Part shown: positions 1-5,700 of the stretch, one piece after another | How the letters are laid out: each line of letters starts with the position of its first letter | Position numbering within the stretch: the stretch's first letter is position 1 | Source: Desulfobacterales bacterium | GTDB taxonomy: Bacteria > Desulfobacterota > Desulfobacteria > Desulfobacterales > Desulfobacteraceae | Assembly: GCA_022361535.1 (NCBI GenBank) | Contig: JAKSAU010000251.1 | Span: forward strand, 1-9,405 | Direction of reading: 5' to 3' | DNA: 9,405 nucleotides | The notes under the pieces: generated by a model | Databases searched by the model: none | What the model saw: only the letters and a program-made list of their open reading frames with translations | Told to the model about the DNA's origin: nothing | Made by a program: the position numbers and the translations under genes

Positions 1-396
1 CTGTTCCTGTTGATCATGGTCTTTTCCTTTATGCTGCTTATGTCTTTTGAGCAGCAGGAAGCAGGCGCCGGTATCCAGGCCGGGCCGGTTGAGAAAAAAA
101 GCAGTGTTAAAGGGCCTAAAATCGTATCCAGGGATCAAGTTGGCCGCCTGGTCAAAGAGGGTGACACTTTGCTGCTAAGGTTCGGCACCCGGGTGTATGA
201 TCCTTCCCTGGATTTTGACCGTTTGAAAAAGGAAGACAGGATTGTAACCGTGGCTGATAAGGCGGGAAGTTCCCGTGATTTTCTATACATAGAAAAAGAA
301 GGGCGTACCGGAATCTCGCTTTACGATTATTTAGAAACCTTCCAAAGCTTTTCGGAACGTGGTGTGACCATTGCTTTTGCCCGGGAGGTTAAATGA
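1..396 (+). CDS. Unrecognised exported protein, 5' end cut by window
   Basis: The reading frame is open from the first base of the window, so the true start probably lies upstream. The first in-frame codons encode a hydrophobic run (LFLLIMVFSFMLLMSF) that looks like the core of a signal peptide lacking its basic N-terminal part. A TTG at 10 or ATG at 16 would be a poor start because no positively charged N-region or ribosome binding site is visible. After the hydrophobic run comes a Gln/Glu/Ala/Gly-rich linker. A compact domain of about 95 residues follows, rich in charged residues and beta-type stretches (GDTLLLRFGTRVYD, RIVTVADKAG, DFLYIEKEGRTG). I do not recognise the family. The stop TGA overlaps the ATG of the next gene (ATGA at 393-396), so the two are probably co-translated, which suggests a role connected with the transglycosylase. 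Real coding sequence is likely; function is unknown. Confidence 0.72.
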   Translation: MFLLIMVFSFMLLMSFEQQEAGAGIQAGPVEKKSSVKGPKIVSRDQVGRLVKEGDTLLLRFGTRVYDPSLDFDRLKKEDRIVTVADKAGSSRDFLYIEKEGRTGISLYDYLETFQSFSERGVTIAFAREVK

Positions 397-1217
397 GACA
401 AGGGGTGCTCATATGCCTGATAACCTGGGGATTGCTTTTGCCAAAAGCCGTTGCCGAAGAAGGTATTTCAACTGATCCGTGGGTCAAAATGCAGGAACGG
501 TTTAAGCAATCCTCACAAGCCCTGTCTCAACCTCGGGAAACCGCAATGATAGATGGCAAAAAAGGTAAAGCACCTCGGCCAGCCAAAAAGGATTTTAAAA
601 ATGATCCCTGGGTAAAACTGAGAACGGTATTTTTACCTTTCTCTTTGGAAGATGAGGCAAGGGCAGTCAGCTCCAAAAAACATGCAGCCTCTTTTTCAAG
701 CAAGTTTTATTCTGTTTTGACGCCGTATAAAAAAACAATTCGCAGGGCATCTATACTTTTTAATATTCCCGAAGAGATCATATCTGCCGTGATCATGGCA
801 GAATCGGCAGGAAATCCTGGGGCTTCGGCCAGGACTACCACGGCAAAAGGATTGATGCAGACAATTGATTCTACCTTTGCCAGGGCTAGAAAAGGTCTAT
901 TGGCCCGTGGGATCTCTATAACAGATGACCCCTTTGATCCTGAAGCCTCTATCATAGCAGGCTCTTGGTATTTGGATCGAATGTTTGACAGGGCGTTGGC
1001 CGATGGCAGGGTGATAAATCCGGACCGCAACTCCATAGCGTCTTGGCGCTTTCCTTTGGAGTACTACTATGCCGGACCTGGCAATGGGATAAAAAAGGCA
1101 AACAAGATCATGGTTTTTTCCAAAGGGCAGCACCGTGTTATCGATAAACAGGCATATTCAGGGAAGATACAGACCTGGGCAGGAATACTTAGAATTCAAG
1201 GAGACAAGAGAATATGA
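393..1217 (+). CDS. Exported lytic transglycosylase, SLT family
   Basis: Predicted to cleave the MurNAc-GlcNAc bond of peptidoglycan with formation of 1,6-anhydroMurNAc, acting in the periplasm. Residues 1-21 form a signal peptide (basic MRQG, hydrophobic core, AVA before EE). The catalytic domain covers roughly residues 112-265 and shows the family signature in order: the catalytic glutamate E137 in MAESAGNP, then AKGLMQ at 152-156, then YYYAGPGNG at 224-232. Between them lies FDPEASIIAGSWYLDRM, typical of SLT domains. The region at 25-110 is not enzymatic and contains two copies of a DPWVK motif (28-32 and 71-75), each followed by a Phe five residues on. The ATG is preceded by GGGAGG at 383-388 and overlaps the upstream stop codon; the 3' end overlaps the next gene's ATG. 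At 274 residues it is a short, single-domain member. Family call is firm; the exact MltC/Slt subtype and the gene name are not determinable. Confidence 0.9.
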   Translation: MRQGVLICLITWGLLLPKAVAEEGISTDPWVKMQERFKQSSQALSQPRETAMIDGKKGKAPRPAKKDFKNDPWVKLRTVFLPFSLEDEARAVSSKKHAASFSSKFYSVLTPYKKTIRRASILFNIPEEIISAVIMAESAGNPGASARTTTAKGLMQTIDSTFARARKGLLARGISITDDPFDPEASIIAGSWYLDRMFDRALADGRVINPDRNSIASWRFPLEYYYAGPGNGIKKANKIMVFSKGQHRVIDKQAYSGKIQTWAGILRIQGDKRI

Positions 1218-2371
1218 AACAATTTAAACAGGGAATGTACCTTTGGGTTGCGTTGGGCATAATCTTCTTGAACTTGGGCTGCAAGGCATCGGCAGGACCT
1301 GTTTCCAATATTTCAACCCTTGAAAGAAAAGTGGACGACCTGGTCATGGAAACTTTGGACGCCAGTCAGTACAAGATGGCTGATATTGCACCGGCAGCTG
1401 TGGTTTCCCAATCCCTGCTGGACGGGCGGTCTTACACCGGTCTGGATGATTTGGTGGTCCGGCGCCTTTCTGACCGTTTGGCTTTAGACAGGGAACTTGT
1501 TTCCTTGTCCCGGGAAAACTGGATGGAACTTGGTCTGTCTCATCCTCTTTCTCTTGATGGTCACAGTATGGATATGGCTCCGTTGGTGGAGAATATGGTG
1601 GTGTTTGTGGTTACAGTTTTCCCGGGACAGCCATCGGGCCGGGTTCATGTTAGAGTCCAGGTTAAAGATGCAACCGGGATAATGATACCGGGTATTGATG
1701 TCCGCAGGACATTGAGCCTGATTCCAGGAAGTCCGGCAGCAGACCTTTACAGTCAGAAGGTTTTCCCTGTTCCTGCGCCAAAAGGGGTGAGGGAGAATCC
1801 TTTCAGATCCCTTGAGCAGTTAGGCCAGGCCATGGTTCAAGATCTTGTACTTGCAATGAATAAAGGGATCATGGCTGTAGGCCATAACATTGGGGAAACC
1901 GATATCCATGTGGTACTCTCCTCTAAGAATTTCAAAGGACCTGATGCCCGGTTCAACAGGGCATTGATCCGTGAACTTCATCAATCCCTTGCCTCTGCAA
2001 AGGGGATGACCATGGGAATCAGCCAGACCGATTTTAATGCCTTGTTTAATCAGAACCGGTTTTACCACAGCCGTCCGGGCAGCTTTGAACAGGATTATGA
2101 GCCTTTGCGTCCCGGATCCGTTTTTCTGATGGTAGACGGTGAAAAAGATCCAGCCTCCGGAGCCGTGAAAGTGTCGCTGCGTGCAATATGGCGGGTCAGC
2201 CCGTTTAAAGACATCAACGGACAGGTAATAACGGACAATGCCGCAGGCACATATGTGTCCGGGTTTACCTCCCGGGCCTGGTTCAATGGCGCTGTTCCCC
2301 TTGTGGCAGCCCGGGATTTTCCAGAGGCATTGGCAGGCCCGTCAGAGCTGGGGGATAAAGGTTTTGATTGA
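1214..2371 (+). CDS. Unrecognised exported protein, possibly a lipoprotein
   Basis: A 385-residue protein starting in an ATGA overlap with the transglycosylase stop codon, with AAGGAG at 1198-1203 as ribosome binding site. Residues 1-28 are a signal sequence (basic MKQFKQ, then a hydrophobic core). Cys23 in LNLGCKAS suggests lipidation, but Asn at -3 is not typical of a lipobox, and cleavage by signal peptidase I after ASA (25-27) is an alternative. The body seems to have two parts. Residues 35-215 contain a helix-rich region (DDLVVRRLSDRLALDRELVS at 78-97) and a beta-rich region with VHVRVQVKDATG. Residues 228-360 begin a second unit (DIHVVLSSKNFKGPDARFNR at 230-249) and end in strand-like SLRAIWRVSPFKD. 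The general layout recalls FlgO/CsgG-type envelope lipoproteins, in which an early strand is followed by an amphipathic helix, but I see no diagnostic residue. Function unknown; probably works with the transglycosylase it is coupled to. Confidence 0.8.
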   Translation: MKQFKQGMYLWVALGIIFLNLGCKASAGPVSNISTLERKVDDLVMETLDASQYKMADIAPAAVVSQSLLDGRSYTGLDDLVVRRLSDRLALDRELVSLSRENWMELGLSHPLSLDGHSMDMAPLVENMVVFVVTVFPGQPSGRVHVRVQVKDATGIMIPGIDVRRTLSLIPGSPAADLYSQKVFPVPAPKGVRENPFRSLEQLGQAMVQDLVLAMNKGIMAVGHNIGETDIHVVLSSKNFKGPDARFNRALIRELHQSLASAKGMTMGISQTDFNALFNQNRFYHSRPGSFEQDYEPLRPGSVFLMVDGEKDPASGAVKVSLRAIWRVSPFKDINGQVITDNAAGTYVSGFTSRAWFNGAVPLVAARDFPEALAGPSELGDKGFD

Positions 2372-2396
2372 TAGATGTCTGAATATTTTATATAAA
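2368..2396 (+). promoter_or_regulatory. Candidate sigma70-type promoter for the ompA-like/caspase genes
   Basis: TTGATA at 2368-2373 and TATAAA at 2391-2396 each match the consensus at five of six positions and are separated by exactly 17 bases. The -35 box overlaps the TGA stop of the preceding gene (2369-2371). Transcription would start near 2403, giving a 5' leader of about 160 nt before the OmpA-like gene. The region is AT-rich, so chance similarity is possible, but spacing and position are both good. No terminator is visible upstream, so read-through from genes 1-3 is also expected. Confidence 0.55.
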
Positions 2397-2434
2397 TTAG
2401 GAATGATTACAAGGTGATCGCATATATAAATACC

Positions 2435-2513
2435 GGCTTGTTCATCCCCAAAAGCGGCTGTCGTATTTTTCAAAAAAAATCCGCCTGATGCCGTTTTTGG
2501 GAACAAACAAGCC
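2435..2513. repeat. Long imperfect inverted repeat (24-nt arms) in the leader of the OmpA-like gene
   Basis: The left arm at 2435-2458 (starting GGCTTGTT) and the right arm at 2490-2513 (ending AACAAGCC) are complementary at 20 of 24 positions. The outer eight pairs are perfect, and one of the four mismatches is a G-U pair in the + strand RNA. The 31-nt loop holds a T-run/A-run (TTTTTCAAAAAAAA) that can itself fold. No U tract follows the right arm, so it is not a standard intrinsic terminator. It lies between the candidate promoter and the start codon. It may be an RNA structure in the 5' leader or a small palindromic repeat element of the MITE/REP kind; the sequence alone does not decide. 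Confidence 0.6.
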
Positions 2514-2550
2514 TAAGTGCAAATATTAAAAGTTAGCCTTAGGTCGGAAC

Positions 2551-2556
2551 AGGGGG
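2551..2556 (+). promoter_or_regulatory. Ribosome binding site setting the OmpA-like start
   Basis: AGGGGG ends five bases before ATG 2562, a usable spacing. This favours ATG 2562 over the longer GTG 2517 frame, which would put 15 unrelated residues before the signal peptide. ATG 2577, with ACAAGG ending four bases upstream, is a close competitor and gives a more compact signal peptide (MTKKSS...). Confidence 0.5.
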
Positions 2557-2561
2557 ACAAC

Positions 2562-3173
2562 ATGGGACAAGGTAATATGACAAAGAAAAGCAGTTTGATC
2601 GGTCTGGTCATGGCTGTTGCAGCTTGTCTGGTTTTTCTTACCGGGGCAACAGGAAGCTGCGGTCAGGACGGATTTCATACCACTGCGGATGAGATGATCC
2701 GGGAGCTGACCCGGGAACCTCAAAAATACAGGACCATTCTTCCTAAAACCCGGACAATTGTTGTCATGGAAAAAAAGAATGAGACCGTAGGCATGACTCA
2801 GGTTGTCGTGGACAATTCCATGGATATACCCAAGGTCAGGGCAAAGGTTCATTTTGATTTTGATTCCGCCAGGGTCAGGCCAACTTCATATGATCTTCTC
2901 AGGGAGGTGGCAACCGCCTTAAATTCGCCCCGGATATCAGATAAACCAGTCATGATAAACGGCCATGCCGATTCAGACGGGGCACAAAATTATAATTTAG
3001 GTTTAAGCCTGAACCGGGCTGCTTCGGTAAAATATTTTCTGGTTAATTATTGCAATGTGCATCCGGAAAGACTTTTGGTCAGGGGGTATGGAGAAACACT
3101 GCCCCTGGTGGCAGAAGTCGATGAAACAAGCAAACAAATGAATCGCCGGGTGGAATTTGAGCTGGTTCGGTAA
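2562..3173 (+). CDS. OmpA-family peptidoglycan-binding protein
   Basis: A 203-residue exported protein whose C-terminal half is an OmpA-like domain (about residues 94-203), which binds the diaminopimelate of peptidoglycan and anchors proteins to the cell wall. The hallmark residues are present: VHFDFDSA at 96-103, GHADSDG at 134-140 with the ligand-binding Asp137, SLNRAASV at 149-156 with the ligand-binding Arg152, and the closing NRRVEFE at 194-200. The N-terminus has a signal peptide (KK at 8-9, hydrophobic 12-27). Cys33 in GATGSC might be lipidated but the context is weak. Residues 40-93 form a short charged linker and one strand-rich segment, so there is no room for an OmpA beta barrel; this is a soluble or lipid-anchored wall-binding protein. 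It is the first gene after the candidate promoter, followed after 42 bases by the caspase-like gene. It could tether the neighbouring exported proteins to the wall (inference). Confidence 0.9.
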   Translation: MGQGNMTKKSSLIGLVMAVAACLVFLTGATGSCGQDGFHTTADEMIRELTREPQKYRTILPKTRTIVVMEKKNETVGMTQVVVDNSMDIPKVRAKVHFDFDSARVRPTSYDLLREVATALNSPRISDKPVMINGHADSDGAQNYNLGLSLNRAASVKYFLVNYCNVHPERLLVRGYGETLPLVAEVDETSKQMNRRVEFELVR

Positions 3174-3203
3174 CACCTATCGAAAATAGATATGGCCAAT
3201 CCC

Positions 3204-3209
3204 GGGAGG
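3204..3209 (+). promoter_or_regulatory. Ribosome binding site setting the caspase-like start
   Basis: GGGAGG lies six bases upstream of ATG 3216. It would fall inside the coding sequence if the in-frame ATG at 3192 were used. The 3216 start also gives a clean signal peptide beginning MKR, so I prefer it. Confidence 0.75.
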
Positions 3210-3215
3210 ACGATC

Positions 3216-4451
3216 ATGAAACGATATTTAATGTTTTATATGGTGCTGGCAGCATTCACAGTGCTATGGGGCGAAAATGCCCTTGCCGAACGCCGTACAG
3301 CGCTTGTGATCGGGAACGGTTCCTATCTGGAATCTCCTCTGAATAATCCGGTCAATGATGCAAAAGATATGGCTTCCGTGCTTCAAGACTGCGGTTTTGA
3401 AGTCATCTTGCGCACAAACAAAAACAGGGCTGGTATGGAAGAGGCGATCGGCCTGTTCGGATCCCGTTTGAAACAAGGTGGGGTGGGCCTGTTTTTTTAT
3501 GCCGGACACGGTGTCCAGGTTCAGGGGATCAACTATATGATTCCTGTGAATGCTAAGGTCAAAGAGATAAAAACCCTTTCTGACATTGAAGCTGATTGTG
3601 TAAAAATCCCTCAAGTGTTGTCTGCCATGGAAAAGGCTGAAAATGGTCTGAATATCGTTATCTTGGATGCCTGTAGGAATAATCCGTTTCAAACCATTCA
3701 AGGTGTGTCAGGCGGACTGGCTTTAATGGATGCCCCCAAAGGTTCTTATATTGCATTTTCCACCCGGCCAGGTGCTATGTCGGGAGATGGGTCGGCCAGA
3801 AACGGTCTTTACACATCCAAGCTGCTCAAGCATATTCGTACCCCCGGATTAAGCCTGGTGGATATGTTCATGAATGTCAGGAATGATGTGATGCTGGCTT
3901 CCAACGAAACCCAGGAGCCGTGGGACAACCATGCCCTGCGCCGCCATTTCTATTTTGTTCCCAAGGGAACTGAACTAAGTCAGCCTTACGGCACCGCTGT
4001 GGTTGATGAGGAGTATACAAAGTCATACCCTCAAACTGAAGACGCACAAACTCAAGAAGAAACAATTTTTCAGACGATCCCGGATGTGGCGTTTGACGAA
4101 GATGCGCAGGAAGAACCGGATGCCCCTGCAGGCTACTATAAACAAGTTGTTGTGGAGTACCATAACGGCGTTCCTGTGGAAGTGGTTTACTATGTGGCAG
4201 AGGAGACAGACGACCCTCCCATAACCTACTATGACCCACCAGAGTATGAGAATAGCTACGAACCTGACCCACCACCACCTGAGCCTCAACCAGTAATTAT
4301 CTACCGGAAACCACCGCCAAAGCCTCTAAAATATAACCGGCCAAGGGTGAAACCACCTGCAAGACGGCCCCGCCAGAAAGTGAACATGCTCTACTCAGGC
4401 GGCCGGCCCCCAAGACCAAATCCGGCATACCGTTCCCCCCGGCCCCGGTGA
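3216..4451 (+). CDS. Exported caspase-like cysteine protease (peptidase C14 family) with proline-rich tail
   Basis: A 411-residue protein with a signal peptide at 1-24 (MKRYL, hydrophobic core, ALA before ERR), hence probably periplasmic or secreted. Residues 25-250 are a caspase/metacaspase p20-like domain. It opens with RRTALVIGNGSY, has LNNPVNDAKDM at 42-52, the catalytic histidine His98 in FFYAGHGVQ, and the catalytic cysteine Cys153 in VILDACRNNPF. Both catalytic residues are intact, so activity is expected, with the Arg/Lys preference usual for bacterial metacaspases (family knowledge). From about 255 the protein turns into a low-complexity tail. Residues 264-356 hold 26 Asp/Glu and only two Lys, with many Tyr and Pro. 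Residues 364-411 hold 16 Arg/Lys, no acidic residue, and repeated Pro. No DUF4384, TPR or WD40 effector domain is visible. It sits between an OmpA-like wall binder and an unknown exported protein. Family call is firm; biological role is unknown. Confidence 0.92.
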   Translation: MKRYLMFYMVLAAFTVLWGENALAERRTALVIGNGSYLESPLNNPVNDAKDMASVLQDCGFEVILRTNKNRAGMEEAIGLFGSRLKQGGVGLFFYAGHGVQVQGINYMIPVNAKVKEIKTLSDIEADCVKIPQVLSAMEKAENGLNIVILDACRNNPFQTIQGVSGGLALMDAPKGSYIAFSTRPGAMSGDGSARNGLYTSKLLKHIRTPGLSLVDMFMNVRNDVMLASNETQEPWDNHALRRHFYFVPKGTELSQPYGTAVVDEEYTKSYPQTEDAQTQEETIFQTIPDVAFDEDAQEEPDAPAGYYKQVVVEYHNGVPVEVVYYVAEETDDPPITYYDPPEYENSYEPDPPPPEPQPVIIYRKPPPKPLKYNRPRVKPPARRPRQKVNMLYSGGRPPRPNPAYRSPRPR

Positions 4452-4472
4452 TCGGGAAAGAAATAACAGATG

Positions 4473-4522
4473 CACACTGGAAAAATCTAAAACGCCTTCG
4501 ATAAAGTATAAAAACCAGTGTG
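4473..4522 (+). promoter_or_regulatory. Inverted repeat next to the ribosome binding site of the last cluster gene
   Basis: CACACTGG at 4473-4480 and CCAGTGTG at 4515-4522 are a perfect 8-bp inverted repeat with a 34-nt AT-rich loop. The right arm ends three bases before the AGGAGG at 4526-4531 that serves ATG 4536. It could be an RNA stem that affects loading of ribosomes or RNA stability between the caspase-like gene and the next one, or a protein-binding site. It has no U tract after it, so it is not a normal terminator. Confidence 0.4.
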
Positions 4523-4535
4523 AACAGGAGGATAT

Positions 4536-5627
4536 ATGAACTCAATACTATCTAGAATCCTTATAACGGCGGCATTGTTGACCAGTCTATGTGTTGCAGG
4601 TTTAGGGGTAGAAAATGCCTCGGCACAGTTAAAGACAAGGATTGCCGTACTACCCTTTTATGTTGAGCAGGGGGCGCCTGCCGATACCGGACACAGGGAT
4701 ATGGGGCTCCACTACCGCCGGATGTCAGGATTTATTGAAAACCATCTCCTGGATCATGACTTTGAAGTGATCGATCCCTTTGCCAGGGATGCGGCTGAAA
4801 AGGAGCTGGACCGCGTTATGGAGCGGGCAAGAACCGACTCCATGACCGTGGCAACCAATATGTGCCAGCGGTATGGGGTGGATGCTGTGTATATTGTCTG
4901 GCTAAAGGTAAAAACAGTGAGAACCGGGGACGGGTATGTCAAAGCCATAGCCATACTTGATGGAAAGGGCTATGACAGTGCCGGCCATTCCCTGGGTGCC
5001 AATATTCTCAAAACACTGACCGTAACCAAACGAGACTTTGATCAAGCGGTTTCCACCGCAGAACAGGAAGTGGGCAATGAAGTGGGCAGAACGTTGACCG
5101 CGTGGCATCAAAACAGGCATTTGGATGGTCGGGAAAACAGTGGAACTGCGCCTGGTATTCTGGCACAAAATATTGATGCCCAGGAGCAGTTTTTAACCAT
5201 CCGCCTGTCCAGGGCTACCTCTTATGAATTGGTAGAGGCATTTGGCAAGGTGCTGATCACGGTAAGAGGGGTCAAGGATGCCAAACAGTACAGCCAGCGA
5301 ATCGTTCCGGACAAACCACAGGTCTGCATGTCTGAGTGGGAGGTGGAGATCGATACAAATGAAACCGATTCCTTCCGTCTCCAGGCCAATATCATGAAGA
5401 TGGTCAATGACATCCTGGATGCCGGTGGCACCATCCGTCTCAAAGGCATACCCTACCGGTACACCCCTGGTGAAATGAGCCTGATGATGGGGTTGATGCC
5501 CGGAGAAAACACCACCCGGACCATCCAGTTTGTGGTGGATGCCGAGCGGGCCCGGCAGCGTAAGCTTGCTGGCCGGCATGATCCTGAAAAAGCTGTTTAT
5601 AGAGGCAATGGGATCCTGACGGACTAA
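4536..5627 (+). CDS. Unrecognised exported protein with an LpoB/CsgG-like N-terminal start
   Basis: A 363-residue protein with a strong AGGAGG at 4526-4531, four bases before the ATG. The signal peptide covers residues 1-30 (hydrophobic core, ASA before QL); no lipobox is seen. The mature protein begins TRIAVLPF (34-41), followed by a helix segment and FEVIDPFARD. This pattern of first strand, helix and second strand is shared by LpoB, CsgG, FlgO and TolB-N-type domains. YGVDAVYIVWLKVKT (about 112-126) would supply the next strand. From about residue 209 a second region begins (FLTIRLSRATSYELVEAFGK). It includes WEVEIDTNETDSFRLQAN, a DILDAGGTIRLKGIPYRYTPGEM stretch and a closing strand TRTIQFVVDAERARQRK. 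I do not recognise this second region. It is the last gene of the + strand cluster and ends 11 bases before the gltX stop on the other strand. The fold assignment is a pattern impression; function unknown. Confidence 0.82.
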   Translation: MNSILSRILITAALLTSLCVAGLGVENASAQLKTRIAVLPFYVEQGAPADTGHRDMGLHYRRMSGFIENHLLDHDFEVIDPFARDAAEKELDRVMERARTDSMTVATNMCQRYGVDAVYIVWLKVKTVRTGDGYVKAIAILDGKGYDSAGHSLGANILKTLTVTKRDFDQAVSTAEQEVGNEVGRTLTAWHQNRHLDGRENSGTAPGILAQNIDAQEQFLTIRLSRATSYELVEAFGKVLITVRGVKDAKQYSQRIVPDKPQVCMSEWEVEIDTNETDSFRLQANIMKMVNDILDAGGTIRLKGIPYRYTPGEMSLMMGLMPGENTTRTIQFVVDAERARQRKLAGRHDPEKAVYRGNGILTD

Positions 5628-5700
5628 ACGGATCTCGCCTATTGTTCGGATTTAAACAGGGTCGTAGTGTTGAGCAGCCGCCCTGAGATCCGTTCTTTTC
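5627..5700 (+). terminator. Candidate terminator at the convergent gene junction
   Basis: AACGGATCTC at 5627-5636 and GAGATCCGTT at 5685-5694 form a perfect 10-bp inverted repeat. It is followed on the + strand by CTTTTC. The left arm starts on the last base of the stop codon of the + strand cluster and the right arm lies inside the gltX coding region. The 48-nt loop is longer than in textbook terminators and the T tract is interrupted, so efficiency is doubtful. No other terminator is visible in the 11-base gap. Confidence 0.4.

Noticed and set aside
2435..2513. Intrinsic terminator for genes 1-3
   Set aside because: The arms are not GC-rich enough, the loop is 31 nt and no U tract follows the right arm on the + strand.
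2517..2561. Longer OmpA-like start at GTG 2517
   Set aside because: It would add 15 residues before the signal peptide, starts within the region of the long hairpin and has no ribosome binding site; ATG 2562 with AGGGGG upstream is better.
3192..3215. Longer caspase-like start at ATG 3192
   Set aside because: The GGGAGG at 3204-3209 would lie inside the gene, and the added residues MANPGRTI weaken the signal peptide beginning MKR.
3877..4278. Minus-strand open frame (133 codons) opposite the caspase tail
   Set aside because: The Pro/Glu/Tyr-biased codons of the real tail leave few stops on the other strand; no start signal or motif.
3216..4451. Phage-defence caspase system (CHAT or gasdermin-like)
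   Set aside because: No gasdermin, TPR-CHAT, effector or sensor gene is nearby, and the protease has a signal peptide.
4484..4512. Internal promoter before the last cluster gene (TATAAA at 4507-4512)
   Set aside because: No -35-like hexamer at a suitable distance (the bases at 17-nt spacing are AATCTA).
5193..5579. 128-codon minus-strand open frame antisense to the last cluster gene
   Set aside because: It mirrors a well-supported + strand gene, has no family motif and no ribosome binding site context; it is a shadow of the real frame.
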